NCBI GenBank assembly: GCA_032718475.1
Contig: JAUCBJ010004823.1
Span: forward strand, 1 to 44,019
Reading direction: 5' to 3'
Source: Nemertoderma westbladi
Taxonomy: Eukaryota > Xenacoelomorpha > Nemertodermatida > Nemertodermatidae
DNA: 44,019 nt
Each line of letters opens with the position of its first letter. Position 1 is the stretch's first letter. The notes beneath the pieces are model-generated. The model saw only the letters and a list, made by a program, of their open reading frames with translations, had not been told where the DNA came from and did not search any database. Made by a program: the position numbers and the translations under genes. Below are positions 31,501-44,019 of the stretch, piece by piece.

Positions 31501-34500
31501 AGTCCGCCTACCTGCTTTGTAACAATAACATTCATTACGAAAGGTAGAGTCCGCCTACATGGTTTGTATCAATAACATTCATTACGAACAGTAGAGTCCG
31601 CCTACCTGCTTTGTAACAATAACATTCATGACGAACAGTAGAGTCCGCCTACCTGCTTTGTAACAATAACATTCATTACGAACAGTAGATTCCGCCTACC
31701 TGCTTTGTAACAATAACATTCATTACGAACAGTAGAGTCCGCCTACCTGCTTTGTAACAATAACATTCATTACGAACAGTAGAGTCCGCCTACCTGCTTT
31801 GTAACAATAACATTCATTACGAACAGTTGAGTCCGCCTACCTGCTTTGTAACAATAACATTCATTACGAACAGTAGATTCCGCCTACCTGCTTTGTAACA
31901 ATAACATTCATTACGAACAGTAGAGTCCGCCTACCTGCTTTGTAACAATAACATTCATTACGAACAGTAGATTCCGCCTACCTGCTTTGTAACAATAACA
32001 TTCATTACGAACAGTAGATTCCGCCTACCTGCTTTGTAACAATAACATTCATTACGAACAGTAGAGTCCGCCTACCTGCTTTGTAACAATAACATTCATT
32101 ACGAACAGTTGAGTCCGCCTACCTGCTTTGTAACAATAACATTCATTACGAACAGTAGATTCCGCCTACCTGCTTTGTAACAATAACATTCATTACGAAC
32201 AGTAGAGTCCGCCTACCTGCTTTGTAACAATAACATTCATTACGAACAGTAGATTCCGCCTACCTGCTTTGTAACAATAACATTCATTACGAACAGTTGA
32301 GTCCGCCTACCTGCTTTGTAACAATAACATTCATTACGAACAGTAGATTCCGCCTACCTGCTTTGTAACAATAACATTCATTACGAACAGTAGATTCCGC
32401 CTACCTGCTTTGTAACAATAACATTCATTACGAACAGTAGATTCCGCCTACCTGCTTTGTAACAATAACATTCATTACGAACAGTAGATTCCGCCTACCT
32501 GCTTTGTAACAATAACATTCATTACGAACAGTAGAGTCCGCCTACCTGCTTTGTAACAATAACATTCATTACGAACAGTTGAGTCCGCCTACCTGCTTTG
32601 TAACAATAACATTCATTACGAACAGTAGATTCCGCCTACCTGCTTTGTAACAATAACATTCATTACGAACAGTAGATTCCGCCTACCTGCTTTGTAACAA
32701 TAACATTCATTACGAACAGTAGATTCCGCCTACCTGCTTTGTAACAATAACATTCATTACGAACAGTAGAGTCCGCCTACCTGCTTTGTAACAATAACAT
32801 TCATTACGAACAGTAGAGTCCGCCTACCTGCTTTGTAACAATAACATTCATTACGAACAGTAGATTCCGCCTACCTGCTTTGTAACAATAACATTCATTA
32901 CGAACAGTAGATTCCGCCTACCTGCTTTGTAACAATAACATTCATTACGAACAGTAGATTCCGCCTACCTGCTTTGTAACAATAACATTCATTACGAACA
33001 GTAGATTCCGCCTACCTGCTTTGTAACAATAACATTCATTACGAACAGTAGAGTCCGCCTACCTGCTTTGTAACAATAACATTCATTACGAACAGTAGAG
33101 TCCGCCTACCTGCTTTGTAACAATAACATTCATTACGAACAGTAGAGTCCGCCTACCTGCTTTGTAACAATAACATTTATTACGAACAGTAGATTCCGCC
33201 TACCTGCTTTGTAACAATAACATTCATTACGAACAGTAGATTCCGCCTACCTGCTTTGTAACAATAACATTCATTGCGAACAGTAGAGTCCGCCTACCTG
33301 CTTTGTAACAATAACATTCATTACGAACAGTAGAGTCCGCCTACCTGCTTTGTATCAATAACATTCATTACGAACAGTAGATTCCGCCTACCTGATTTGT
33401 AAAAATAACATTCATGACGAACAGTAGAGTCCTCCTACCTGCTTTGTAACAATAACATTCATTACGAACAGTAGAGTCCGCCTACCTGCTTTGTAACAAT
33501 AACATTCATTACGAACAGTAGAGTCCGCCTACCTGCTTTGTAACAATAACATTCATTACGAACAGTAGAGTCCGCCTACCTGCTTTGTAACAATAACATT
33601 CATTACGAACAGTAGATTCCGCCTACCTGCTTTGTAACAATAACATTCATTACGAACAGTAGAGTCCGCCTACCTGCTTTGTAACAATAACATTCATTAC
33701 GAACAGTAGATTCCGCCTACCTGCTTTGTAACAATAACATTCATTACGAACAGTAGAGTCCGCCTACCTGCTTTGTAACAATAACATTCATTACGAACAG
33801 TAGAGTCCGCCTACCTGCTTTGTAACAATAACATTCATTACGAACAGTAGATTCCGCCTACCTGCTTTGTAACAATAACATTCATTACGAACAGTAGAGT
33901 CCGCCTACCTGCTTTGTAACAATAACATTCATTACGAACAGTAGAGTCCGCCTACCTGCTTTGTATCAATAACATTCATGACGAACAGTAGAGTCCGCCT
34001 ACCTGATTTGTATCAATAACATTCATGACGAACAGTAGAGTCCGCCTACCTGCTTTGTATCAATAACATTCATGACGAACAGTAGAGTCCGCCTACCTGC
34101 TTTGTATCAATAACATTCATGACGAACAGTAGAGTCCGCCTACCTGCTTTGTAACAATAACATTCATTACGAACAGTAGATTCCGCCTACCTGCTTTGTA
34201 ACAATAACATTCATTACGAACAGTAGAGTCCGCCTACCTGCTTTGTATCAATAACATTCATGACGAACAGTAGAGTCCGCCTACCTGCTTTGTATCAATA
34301 ACATTCATGACGAACAGTAGAGTCCGCCTACCTGCTTTGTAACAATAACATTCATTACGAACAGTAGAGTCCGCCTACCTGCTTTGTAACAATAACATTC
34401 ATTACGAACAGTAGAGTCCGCCTACCTGCTTTGTAACAATAACATTTATTACGAACAGTAGATTCCGCCTACCTGCTTTGTAACAATAACATTCATTACG

Positions 34501-37500
34501 AACAGTAGATTCCGCCTACCTGCTTTGTAACAATAACATTCATTGCGAACAGTAGAGTCCGCCTACCTGCTTTGTAACAATAACATTCATTACGAACAGT
34601 AGATTCCGCCTACCTGCTTTGTAACAATAACATTCATTACGAACAGTAGATTCCGCCTACCTGCTTTGTAACAATAACATTCATTACGAACAGTAGATTC
34701 CGCCTACCTGCTTTGTAACAATAACATTCATTACGAACAGTAGAGTCCGCCTACCTGCTTTGTAACAATAACATTCATTACGAACAGTTGAGTCCGCCTA
34801 CCTGCTTTGTAACAATAACATTCATTACGAACAGTAGATTCCGCCTACCTGCTTTGTAACAATAACATTCATTACGAACAGTAGATTCCGCCTACCTGCT
34901 TTGTAACAATAACATTCATTACGAACAGTAGATTCCGCCTACCTGCTTTGTAACAATAACATTCATTACGAACAGTAGAGTCCGCCTACCTGCTTTGTAA
35001 CAATAACATTCATTACGAACAGTAGAGTCCGCCTACCTGCTTTGTAACAATAACATTCATTACGAACAGTAGATTCCGCCTACCTGCTTTGTAACAATAA
35101 CATTCATTACGAACAGTAGATTCCGCCTACCTGCTTTGTAACAATAACATTCATTACGAACAGTAGATTCCGCCTACCTGCTTTGTAACAATAACATTCA
35201 TTACGAACAGTAGATTCCGCCTACCTGCTTTGTAACAATAACATTCATTACGAACAGTAGAGTCCGCCTACCTGCTTTGTAACAATAACATTCATTACGA
35301 ACAGTAGAGTCCGCCTACCTGCTTTGTAACAATAACATTCATTACGAACAGTAGAGTCCGCCTACCTGCTTTGTAACAATAACATTTATTACGAACAGTA
35401 GATTCCGCCTACCTGCTTTGTAACAATAACATTCATTACGAACAGTAGATTCCGCCTACCTGCTTTGTAACAATAACATTCATTGCGAACAGTAGAGTCC
35501 GCCTACCTGCTTTGTAACAATAACATTCATTACGAACAGTAGAGTCCGCCTACCTGCTTTGTATCAATAACATTCATTACGAACAGTAGATTCCGCCTAC
35601 CTGATTTGTAAAAATAACATTCATGACGAACAGTAGAGTCCTCCTACCTGCTTTGTAACAATAACATTCATTACGAACAGTAGAGTCCGCCTACCTGCTT
35701 TGTAACAATAACATTCATTACGAACAGTAGAGTCCGCCTACCTGCTTTGTAACAATAACATTCATTACGAACAGTAGAGTCCGCCTACCTGCTTTGTAAC
35801 AATAACATTCATTACGAACAGTAGATTCCGCCTACCTGCTTTGTAACAATAACATTCATTACGAACAGTAGAGTCCGCCTACCTGCTTTGTAACAATAAC
35901 ATTCATTACGAACAGTAGATTCCGCCTACCTGCTTTGTAACAATAACATTCATTACGAACAGTAGAGTCCGCCTACCTGCTTTGTAACAATAACATTCAT
36001 TACGAACAGTAGAGTCCGCCTACCTGCTTTGTAACAATAACATTCATTACGAACAGTAGATTCCGCCTACCTGCTTTGTAACAATAACATTCATTACGAA
36101 CAGTAGAGTCCGCCTACCTGCTTTGTAACAATAACATTCATTACGAACAGTAGAGTCCGCCTACCTGCTTTGTATCAATAACATTCATGACGAACAGTAG
36201 AGTCCGCCTACCTGATTTGTATCAATAACATTCATGACGAACAGTAGAGTCCGCCTACCTGCTTTGTATCAATAACATTCATGACGAACAGTAGAGTCCG
36301 CCTACCTGCTTTGTATCAATAACATTCATGACGAACAGTAGAGTCCGCCTACCTGCTTTGTAACAATAACATTCATTACGAACAGTAGATTCCGCCTACC
36401 TGCTTTGTAACAATAACATTCATTACGAACAGTAGAGTCCGCCTACCTGCTTTGTATCAATAACATTCATGACGAACAGTAGAGTCCGCCTACCTGCTTT
36501 GTATCAATAACATTCATGACGAACAGTAGAGTCCGCCTACCTGCTTTGTAACAATAACATTCATTACGAACAGTAGAGTCCGCCTACCTGCTTTGTAACA
36601 ATAACATTCATTACGAACAGTAGAGTCCGCCTACCTGCTTTGTAACAATAACATTTATTACGAACAGTAGATTCCGCCTACCTGCTTTGTAACAATAACA
36701 TTCATTACGAACAGTAGATTCCGCCTACCTGCTTTGTAACAATAACATTCATTGCGAACAGTAGAGTCCGCCTACCTGCTTTGTAACAATAACATTCATT
36801 ACGAACAGTAGAGTCCGCCTACCTGCTTTGTATCAATAACATTCATTACGAACAGTAGATTCCGCCTACCTGATTTGTAAAAATAACATTCATGACGAAC
36901 AGTAGAGTCCTCCTACCTGCTTTGTAACAATAACATTCATTACGAACAGTAGAGTCCGCCTACCTGCTTTGTAACAATAACATTCATTACGAACAGTAGA
37001 GTCCGCCTACCTGCTTTGTAACAATAACATTCATTACGAACAGTAGAGTCCGCCTACCTGCTTTGTAACAATAACATTCATTACGAACAGTAGATTCCGC
37101 CTACCTGCTTTGTAACAATAACATTCATTACGAACAGTAGAGTCCGCCTACCTGCTTTGTAACAATAACATTCATTACGAACAGTAGATTCCGCCTACCT
37201 GCTTTGTAACAATAACATTCATTACGAACAGTAGAGTCCGCCTACCTGCTTTGTAACAATAACATTCATTACGAACAGTAGAGTCCGCCTACCTGCTTTG
37301 TAACAATAACATTCATTACGAACAGTAGATTCCGCCTACCTGCTTTGTAACAATAACATTCATTACGAACAGTAGAGTCCGCCTACCTGCTTTGTAACAA
37401 TAACATTCATTACGAACAGTAGAGTCCGCCTACCTGCTTTGTATCAATAACATTCATGACGAACAGTAGAGTCCGCCTACCTGATTTGTATCAATAACAT

Positions 37501-40500
37501 TCATGACGAACAGTAGAGTCCGCCTACCTGCTTTGTATCAATAACATTCATGACGAACAGTAGAGTCCGCCTACCTGCTTTGTATCAATAACATTCATGA
37601 CGAACAGTAGAGTCCGCCTACCTGCTTTGTAACAATAACATTCATTACGAACAGTAGATTCCGCCTACCTGCTTTGTAACAATAACATTCATTACGAACA
37701 GTAGAGTCCGCCTACCTGCTTTGTATCAATAACATTCATGACGAACAGTAGAGTCCGCCTACCTGCTTTGTATCAATAACATTCATGACGAACAGTAGAG
37801 TCCGCCTACCTGCTTTGTAACAATAACATTCATTACGAACAGTAGATTCCGCCTACCTGCTTTGTATCAATAACATTCATTACGAAAGGTAGAGTCCGCC
37901 TACCTGCTTTGTAACAATAACATTCATTACGAACAGTAGATTCCGCCTACCTGCTTTGTAACAATAACATTCATTACGAAAGGTACAGTAGAGTCCGCCT
38001 ACCTGCTTTGTAACAATAACATTCATTACGAACAGTAGATTCCGCCTACCTGCTTTGTAACAATAACATTCATTACGAACAGTAGAGTCCGCCTACCTGC
38101 TTTGTAACAATAACATTCATTACGAACAGTAGAGTCCGCCTACCTGCTTTGTAACAATAACATTCATTACGAACAGTAGAGTCCGCCTACCTGCTTTGTA
38201 ACAATAACATTCATTACGAACAGTAGATTCCGCCTACCTGCTTTGTAACAATAACATTCATTACGAACAGTAGAGTCCGCCTACCTGCTTTGTAACAATA
38301 ACATTCATTACGAACAGTAGAGTCCGCCTACCTGCTTTGTAACAATAACATTCATTACGAACAGTAGAATCCGCCTACCTGCTTTGTAACAATAACATTC
38401 ATTACGAACAGTAGAGTCTGCCTACCTGATTTGTAAAAATAACATTTATTACGAACAGTAGAGTCCGCCTACCTGCTTTGTAACAATAACATTCATTACG
38501 AACAGTAGAATCCGCCTACCTGCTTTGTAACAATAACATTCATTACGAACAGTAGAGTCTGCCTACCTGATTTGTAAAAATAACATTTATTACGAACAGT
38601 AGATTCCGCCTACCTGCTTTGTAACAATAACATTCATTACGAACAGTAGAGTCCGCCTACCTGCTTTGTAACAATAACATTCATTACGAACAGTAGAGTC
38701 CGCCTACCTGCTTTGTAACAATAACATTCATTACGAACAGTAGAGTCCGCCTACCTGCTTTGTAACAATAACATTCATTACGAACAGTAGAGTCCGCCTA
38801 CCTGCTTTGTAACAATAACATTCATTACGAACAGTAGAGTCCGCCTAACTGCTTTGTAACAATAACATTCATTACGAACAGTAGAGTCCGCCTAACTGCT
38901 TTGTAACAATAACATTCATTACGAACAGTAGATTCCGCCTACCTGCTTTGTAACAATAACATTCATTACGAACAGTAGATTCCGCCTACCTGCTTTGTAA
39001 CAATAACATTCATTACGAACAGTAGAGTCCGCCTACCTGCTTTGTAACAATAACATTCATTACGAACAGTAGAGTCCGCCTACCTGCTTTGTAACAATAA
39101 CATTCATTACGAAAGGTACAGTAGAGTCCGCCTACCTGCTTTGTAACAATAACATTCATTACGAACAGTAGAGTCCGCCTACCTGCTTTGTATCAATAAC
39201 ATTCATTACGAACAGTAGAGTCCGCCTACCTGCTTTGTAACAATAACATTCATTACGAACAGTAGATTCCGCCTACCTGCTTTGTAACAATAACATTCAT
39301 TACGAAAGGTACAGTAGAGTCCGCCTACCTGCTTTGTAACAATAACATTCATTACGAAAGGTAGAGTCCGCCTACCTGCTTTGTAACAATAACATTTATT
39401 ACGAACAGTAGAGTCCTCCTACCTGCTTTGTAACAATAACATTCATTACGAACAGTAGAGTCCGCCTACCTGCTTTGTAACAATAACATTCATTACGAAC
39501 AGTAGAGTCCGCCTACCTGCTTTGTAACAATAACATTCATTACGAAAGGTACAGTAGAGTCCGCCTACCTGCTTTGTAACAATAACATTCATTACGAACA
39601 GTAGAGTCCGCCTACCTGCTTTGTAACAATAACATTCATTACGAACAGTAGATTCCGCCTACCTGCTTTGTAACAATAACATTCATTACGAACAGTAGAG
39701 TCCGCCTACCTGCTTTGTAACAATAACATTCATTACGAACAGTAGAGTCCGCCTACCTGCTTTGTAACAATAACATTCATTACGAACAGTAGATTCCGCC
39801 TACCTGCTTTGTAACAATAACATTCATTACGAAAGGTAGAGTCCGCCTACCTGCTTTGTAACAATAACATTCATTACGAACAGTAGATTCCGCCTACCTG
39901 CTTTGTAACAATAACATTCATTACGAAAGGTAGAGTCCGCCTACCTGCTTTGTAACAATAACATTCATTACGAACAGTAGAGTCCTCCTACCTGCTTTGT
40001 AACAATAACATTCATTACGAACAGTAGAGTCCGCCTACCTGCTTTGTAACAATAACATTCATTACGAACAGTAGATTCCGCCTACCTGCTTTGTAACAAT
40101 AACATTCATTACGAACAGTAGATTCCGCCTACCTGCTTTGTAACAATAACATTCATTACGAACAGTAGAGTCCGCCTACCTGCTTTGTAACAATAACATT
40201 CATTACGAACAGTAGAGTCCTCCTACCTGCTTTGTAACAATAACATTCATTACGAACAGTAGAGTCCGCCTACCTGCTTTGTAACAATAACATTCATTAC
40301 GAAAGGTAGAGTCCGCCTAACTGCTTTGTAACAATAACATTCATTACGAACAGTAGAGTCCGCCTACCTGCTTTGTAACAATAACATTCATTACGAACAG
40401 TTGAGTCCGCCTACCTACTTTGTAACAATAACATTCATTACGAACAGTAGATTCCGCCTACCTGCTTTGTAACAATAACATTCATTACGAAAGGTAGAGT

Positions 40501-43500
40501 CCGCCTACCTGCTTTGTAACAATAACATTTATTACGAACAGTAGAGTCCTCCTACCTGCTTTGTAACAATAACATTCATTACGAACAGTAGAGTCCGCCT
40601 ACCTGCTTTGTAACAATAACATTCATTACGAACAGTAGAGTCCGCCTACCTGCTTTGTAACAATAACATTCATTACGAACAGTAGAGTCCGCCTACCTGC
40701 TTTGTAACAATAACATTCATTACGAACAGTAGAGTCCGCCTACCTGCTTTGTAACAATAACATTCATTACGAACAGTAGAGTCCGCCTAACTGCTTTGTA
40801 ACAATAACATTCATTACGAACAGTAGAGTCCGCCTACCTGCTTTGTAACAATAACATTCATTACGAACAGTTGAGTCCGCCTACCTGCTTTGTAACAATA
40901 ACATTCATTACGAACAGTAGAGTCCGCCTACCTGCTTTGTAACAATAACATTCATTACGAACAGTAGATTCCGCCTACCTGCTTTGTAACAATAACATTC
41001 ATTACGAACAGGTAGAGTCCGCCTACCTGCTTTGTAACAATAACATTTATTACGAACAGTAGAGTCCTCCTACCTGCTTTGTAACAATAACATTCATTAC
41101 GAACAGTAGAGTCCGCCTACCTGCTTTGTAACAATAACATTCATTACGAACAGTAGAGTCCGCCTACCTGCTTTGTAACAATAACATTCATTACGAACAG
41201 TAGATTCCGCCTACCTGCTTTGTAACAATAACATTCATTACGAACAGTAGAGTCCGCCTACCTGCTTTGTAACAATAACATTCATTACGAACAGTAGAGT
41301 CCGCCTACCTGCTTTGTAACAATAACATTCATTACGAACAGGTAGAGTCCGCCTACCTGGTTTGTAACAATAACATTCATTACGAACAGTAGAGTCCGCC
41401 TACCTGCTTTGTAACAATAACATTCATTACGAACAGTAGAGTCCGCCTACCTGCTTTGTAACAATAACATTCATTACGAACAGTAGAGTCCGCCTACCTG
41501 CTTTGTAACAATAACATTCATTACGAACAGTAGAGTCCGCCTACCTGCTTTGTAACAATAACATTCATTACGAACAGTAGAGTCCGCCTACCTGCTTTGT
41601 AACAATAACATTCATTACGAACAGTAGAGTCCGCCTACCTGCTTTGTAACAATAACATTCATTACGAACAGTAGAGTCCGCCTACCTGCTTTGTAACAAT
41701 AACATTCATTACGAACAGTAGAGTCCGCCTACCTGCTTTGTAACAATAACATTCATTACGAACAGTAGAGTCCGCCTACCTGCTTTGTAACAATAACATT
41801 CATTACGAACAGTAGAGTCCGCCTACCTGCTTTGTAACAATAACATTCATTACGAACAGTAGAGTCCGCCTACCTGCTTTGTAACAATAACATTCATTAC
41901 GAACAGTAGAGTCCGCCTACCTGCTTTGTAACAATAACATTCATTACGAACAGTAGAGTCCTCCTACCTGCTTTGTAACAATAACATTCATTACGAACAG
42001 GTAGAGTCCGCCTACCTGCTTTGTAACAATAACATTCATTACGAACAGTAGAGTCCGCCTACCTGCTTTGTAACAATAACATTCATTACGAACAGTAGAG
42101 TCCGCCTACCTGCTTTGTAACAATAACATTCATTACGAACAGTAGAGTCCGCCTACCTGCTTTGTAACAATAACATTCATTACGAACAGTAGAGTCCGCC
42201 TACCTGCTTTGTAACAATAACATTCATTACGAACAGTAGAGTCCGCCTACCTGCTTTGTAACAATAACATTCATTACGAACAGTAGAGTCCGCCTACCTG
42301 CTTTGTAACAATAACATTCATTACGAACAGTAGAGTCCGCCTACCTGCTTTGTATCAATAACATTCATTACGAACAGTAGAGTCCGCCTACCTGCTTTGT
42401 AACAATAACATTCATTACGAACAGTAGAGTCCGCCTACCTGCTTTGTAACAATAACATTCATTACGAACAGTAGAGTCCGCCTACCTGCTTTGTATCAAT
42501 AACATTCATTACGAACAGTAGAGTCCGCCTACCTGCTTTGTAACAATAACATTCATTACGAACAGTAGAGTCCGCCTACCTGCTTTGTAACAATAACATT
42601 CATTACGAACAGTAGAGTCCGCCTACCTGCTTTGTAACAATAACATTCATTACGAACAGTAGAGTCCGCCTACCTGCTTTGTAACAATAACATTCATTAC
42701 GAACAGTAGAGTCCGCCTACCTGCTTTGTAACAATAACATTCATTACGAACAGTAGAGTCCGCCTACCTGCTTTGTAACAATAACATTCATTACGAACAG
42801 TAGAGTCCGCCTACCTGCTTTGTAACAATAACATTCATTACGAACAGTAGAGTCCGCCTACCTGCTTTGTAACAATAACATTCATTACGAACAGTAGAGT
42901 CCGCCTACCTGCTTTGTAACAATAACATTCATTACGAACAGTAGAGTCCGCCTACCTGCTTTGTAACAATAACATTCATTACGAACAGTAGAGTCCGCCT
43001 ACCTGCTTTGTAACAATAACATTCATTACGAACAGTAGAGTCCGCCTACCTGCTTTGTAACAATAACATTCATTACGAACAGTAGAGTCCGCCTACCTGC
43101 TTTGTAACAATAACATTCATTACGAACAGTAGAGTCCGCCTACCTGCTTTGTAACAATAACATTCATTACGAACAGTAGAGTCCGCCTACCTGCTTTGTA
43201 ACAATAACATTCATTACGAACAGTAGAGTCCGCCTACCTGCTTTGTAACAATAACATTCATTACGAACAGTAGAGTCCGCCTACCTGCTTTGTAACAATA
43301 ACATTCATTACGAACAGTAGAGTCCGCCTACCTGCTTTGTAACAATAACATTCATTACGAACAGTAGAGTCCGCCTACCTGCTTTGTAACAATAACATTC
43401 ATTACGAACAGTAGAGTCCGCCTACCTGCTTTGTAACAATAACATTCATTACGAACAGTAGAGTCCGCCTACCTGCTTTGTAACAATAACATTCATTACG

Positions 43501-44019
43501 AACAGTAGAGTCCGCCTACCTGCTTTGTAACAATAACATTCATTACGAACAGTAGAGTCCGCCTACCTGCTTTGTAACAATAACATTCATTACGAACAGT
43601 AGAGTCCGCCTACCTGCTTTGTAACAATAACATTCATTACGAACAGTAGAGTCCGCCTACCTGCTTTGTAACAATAACATTCATTACGAACAGTAGAGTC
43701 CGCCTACCTGCTTTGTAACAATAACATTCATTACGAACAGTAGAGTCCGCCTACCTGCTTTGTAACAATAACATTCATTACGAACAGTAGAGTCCGCCTA
43801 CCTGCTTTGTAACAATAACATTCATTACGAACAGTAGAGTCCGCCTACCTGCTTTGTAACAATAACATTCATTACGAACAGTAGAGTCCGCCTACCTGCT
43901 TTGTAACAATAACATTCATTACGAACAGTAGAGTCCGCCTACCTGCTTTGTATAACAATAACATTCATTACGAACAGTAGAGTCCGCCTACCTGCTTTGT
44001 AACAATAACATTCATTACG
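22515..44019. repeat. 47-bp satellite / giant minisatellite, about 450 copies, runs off the window
   Basis: The unit is made of AGAGTCCGCCTACCTGC, TTTGTAACAATAAC and ATTCATTACGAACAGT (47 bp). Recurrent variants are GAAAGGT and GAAAGGTACAGT for GAACAGT, GATTCC for GAGTCC, TGTATC for TGTAAC, CTGATTTGTAAAAA for CTGCTTTGTAACAA, ATGACG and ATTGCG for ATTACG. The left 8-9 kb mixes many variants and length changes; the right end (about 42.5-43.9 kb) is almost perfectly uniform. Blocks of 27 units (1269 bp) are duplicated around 33.2-37.8 kb. The array lies upstream of a tektin-1 exon on the sense strand, so if the 5' exons are collinear it is intronic. Frequent short frames in it are artefacts. Confidence 0.97.

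Noticed and set aside
22515-44019. CRISPR-like regular array
   Set aside because: The 47-bp units are contiguous, with no unique spacers and no cas genes; the surrounding genes are spliced animal genes.

Overview
The window looks like nuclear DNA of an animal, most probably a marine invertebrate. It is AT-rich, its genes are spliced or widely spaced, and it is full of minisatellites, foldback elements and degenerate transposon remnants. The palindrome TAGGCCTA/GTAGGCCTAC recurs at 3.4-4.1 kb and 6.2-6.6 kb, a pattern I associate with echinoderms and their relatives; that placement is an impression, not a result. No bacterial-type operon, CRISPR array, rRNA or tRNA was seen.

Three protein-coding loci can be supported. 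(1) A complete intronless UMP-CMP kinase gene (6595-7353, +). (2) A DDX59-like open frame (12837-13508, +) that keeps only the second helicase lobe and has lost the catalytic motifs of that lobe. (3) The 3' six exons of a tektin-1 gene on the minus strand (exons between 22434 and 13869). The joined frame gives about 322 residues, is open throughout, and includes the signature RPNVELC and a normal stop; the first roughly 95 residues must lie to the right of the window. Loci 2 and 3 converge tail to tail about 360 bp apart.

Layout. 1-1.5 kb: decayed retroelement with Gag-like fragments. 1.6-6.5 kb: non-coding, with a 19-bp minisatellite (3359-4055), a 13-bp-stem hairpin and degenerate dispersed repeats. 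6.6-7.35 kb: kinase gene. 8.1-8.4 kb: small inverted-repeat element. 9.5-12.6 kb: 44-bp minisatellite with an AATAAA in nearly every unit. 12.8-13.5 kb: DDX59-like frame ending in a 21-bp repeat. 13.9-22.4 kb: tektin exons, with introns holding a 54-bp array copied from the end of a tektin exon, a second 54-bp array made of inverted repeats, two foldback elements and a 151-bp repeat. 22.5-44.0 kb (end): one 47-bp satellite of about 450 copies, lying in the intron upstream of the first visible tektin exon.

The most unusual feature is the array at 14.35-16.28 kb. Its unit is a copy of the last part of a tektin exon (RPNVELC codons) together with its 5' splice site, repeated about 36 times directly behind the real splice site. 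About 36 consensus-like donors therefore compete with the authentic one, and read in the tektin frame every unit carries a TAG just before its donor. The kinase, helicase remnant and tektin show no shared pathway; their proximity appears incidental.
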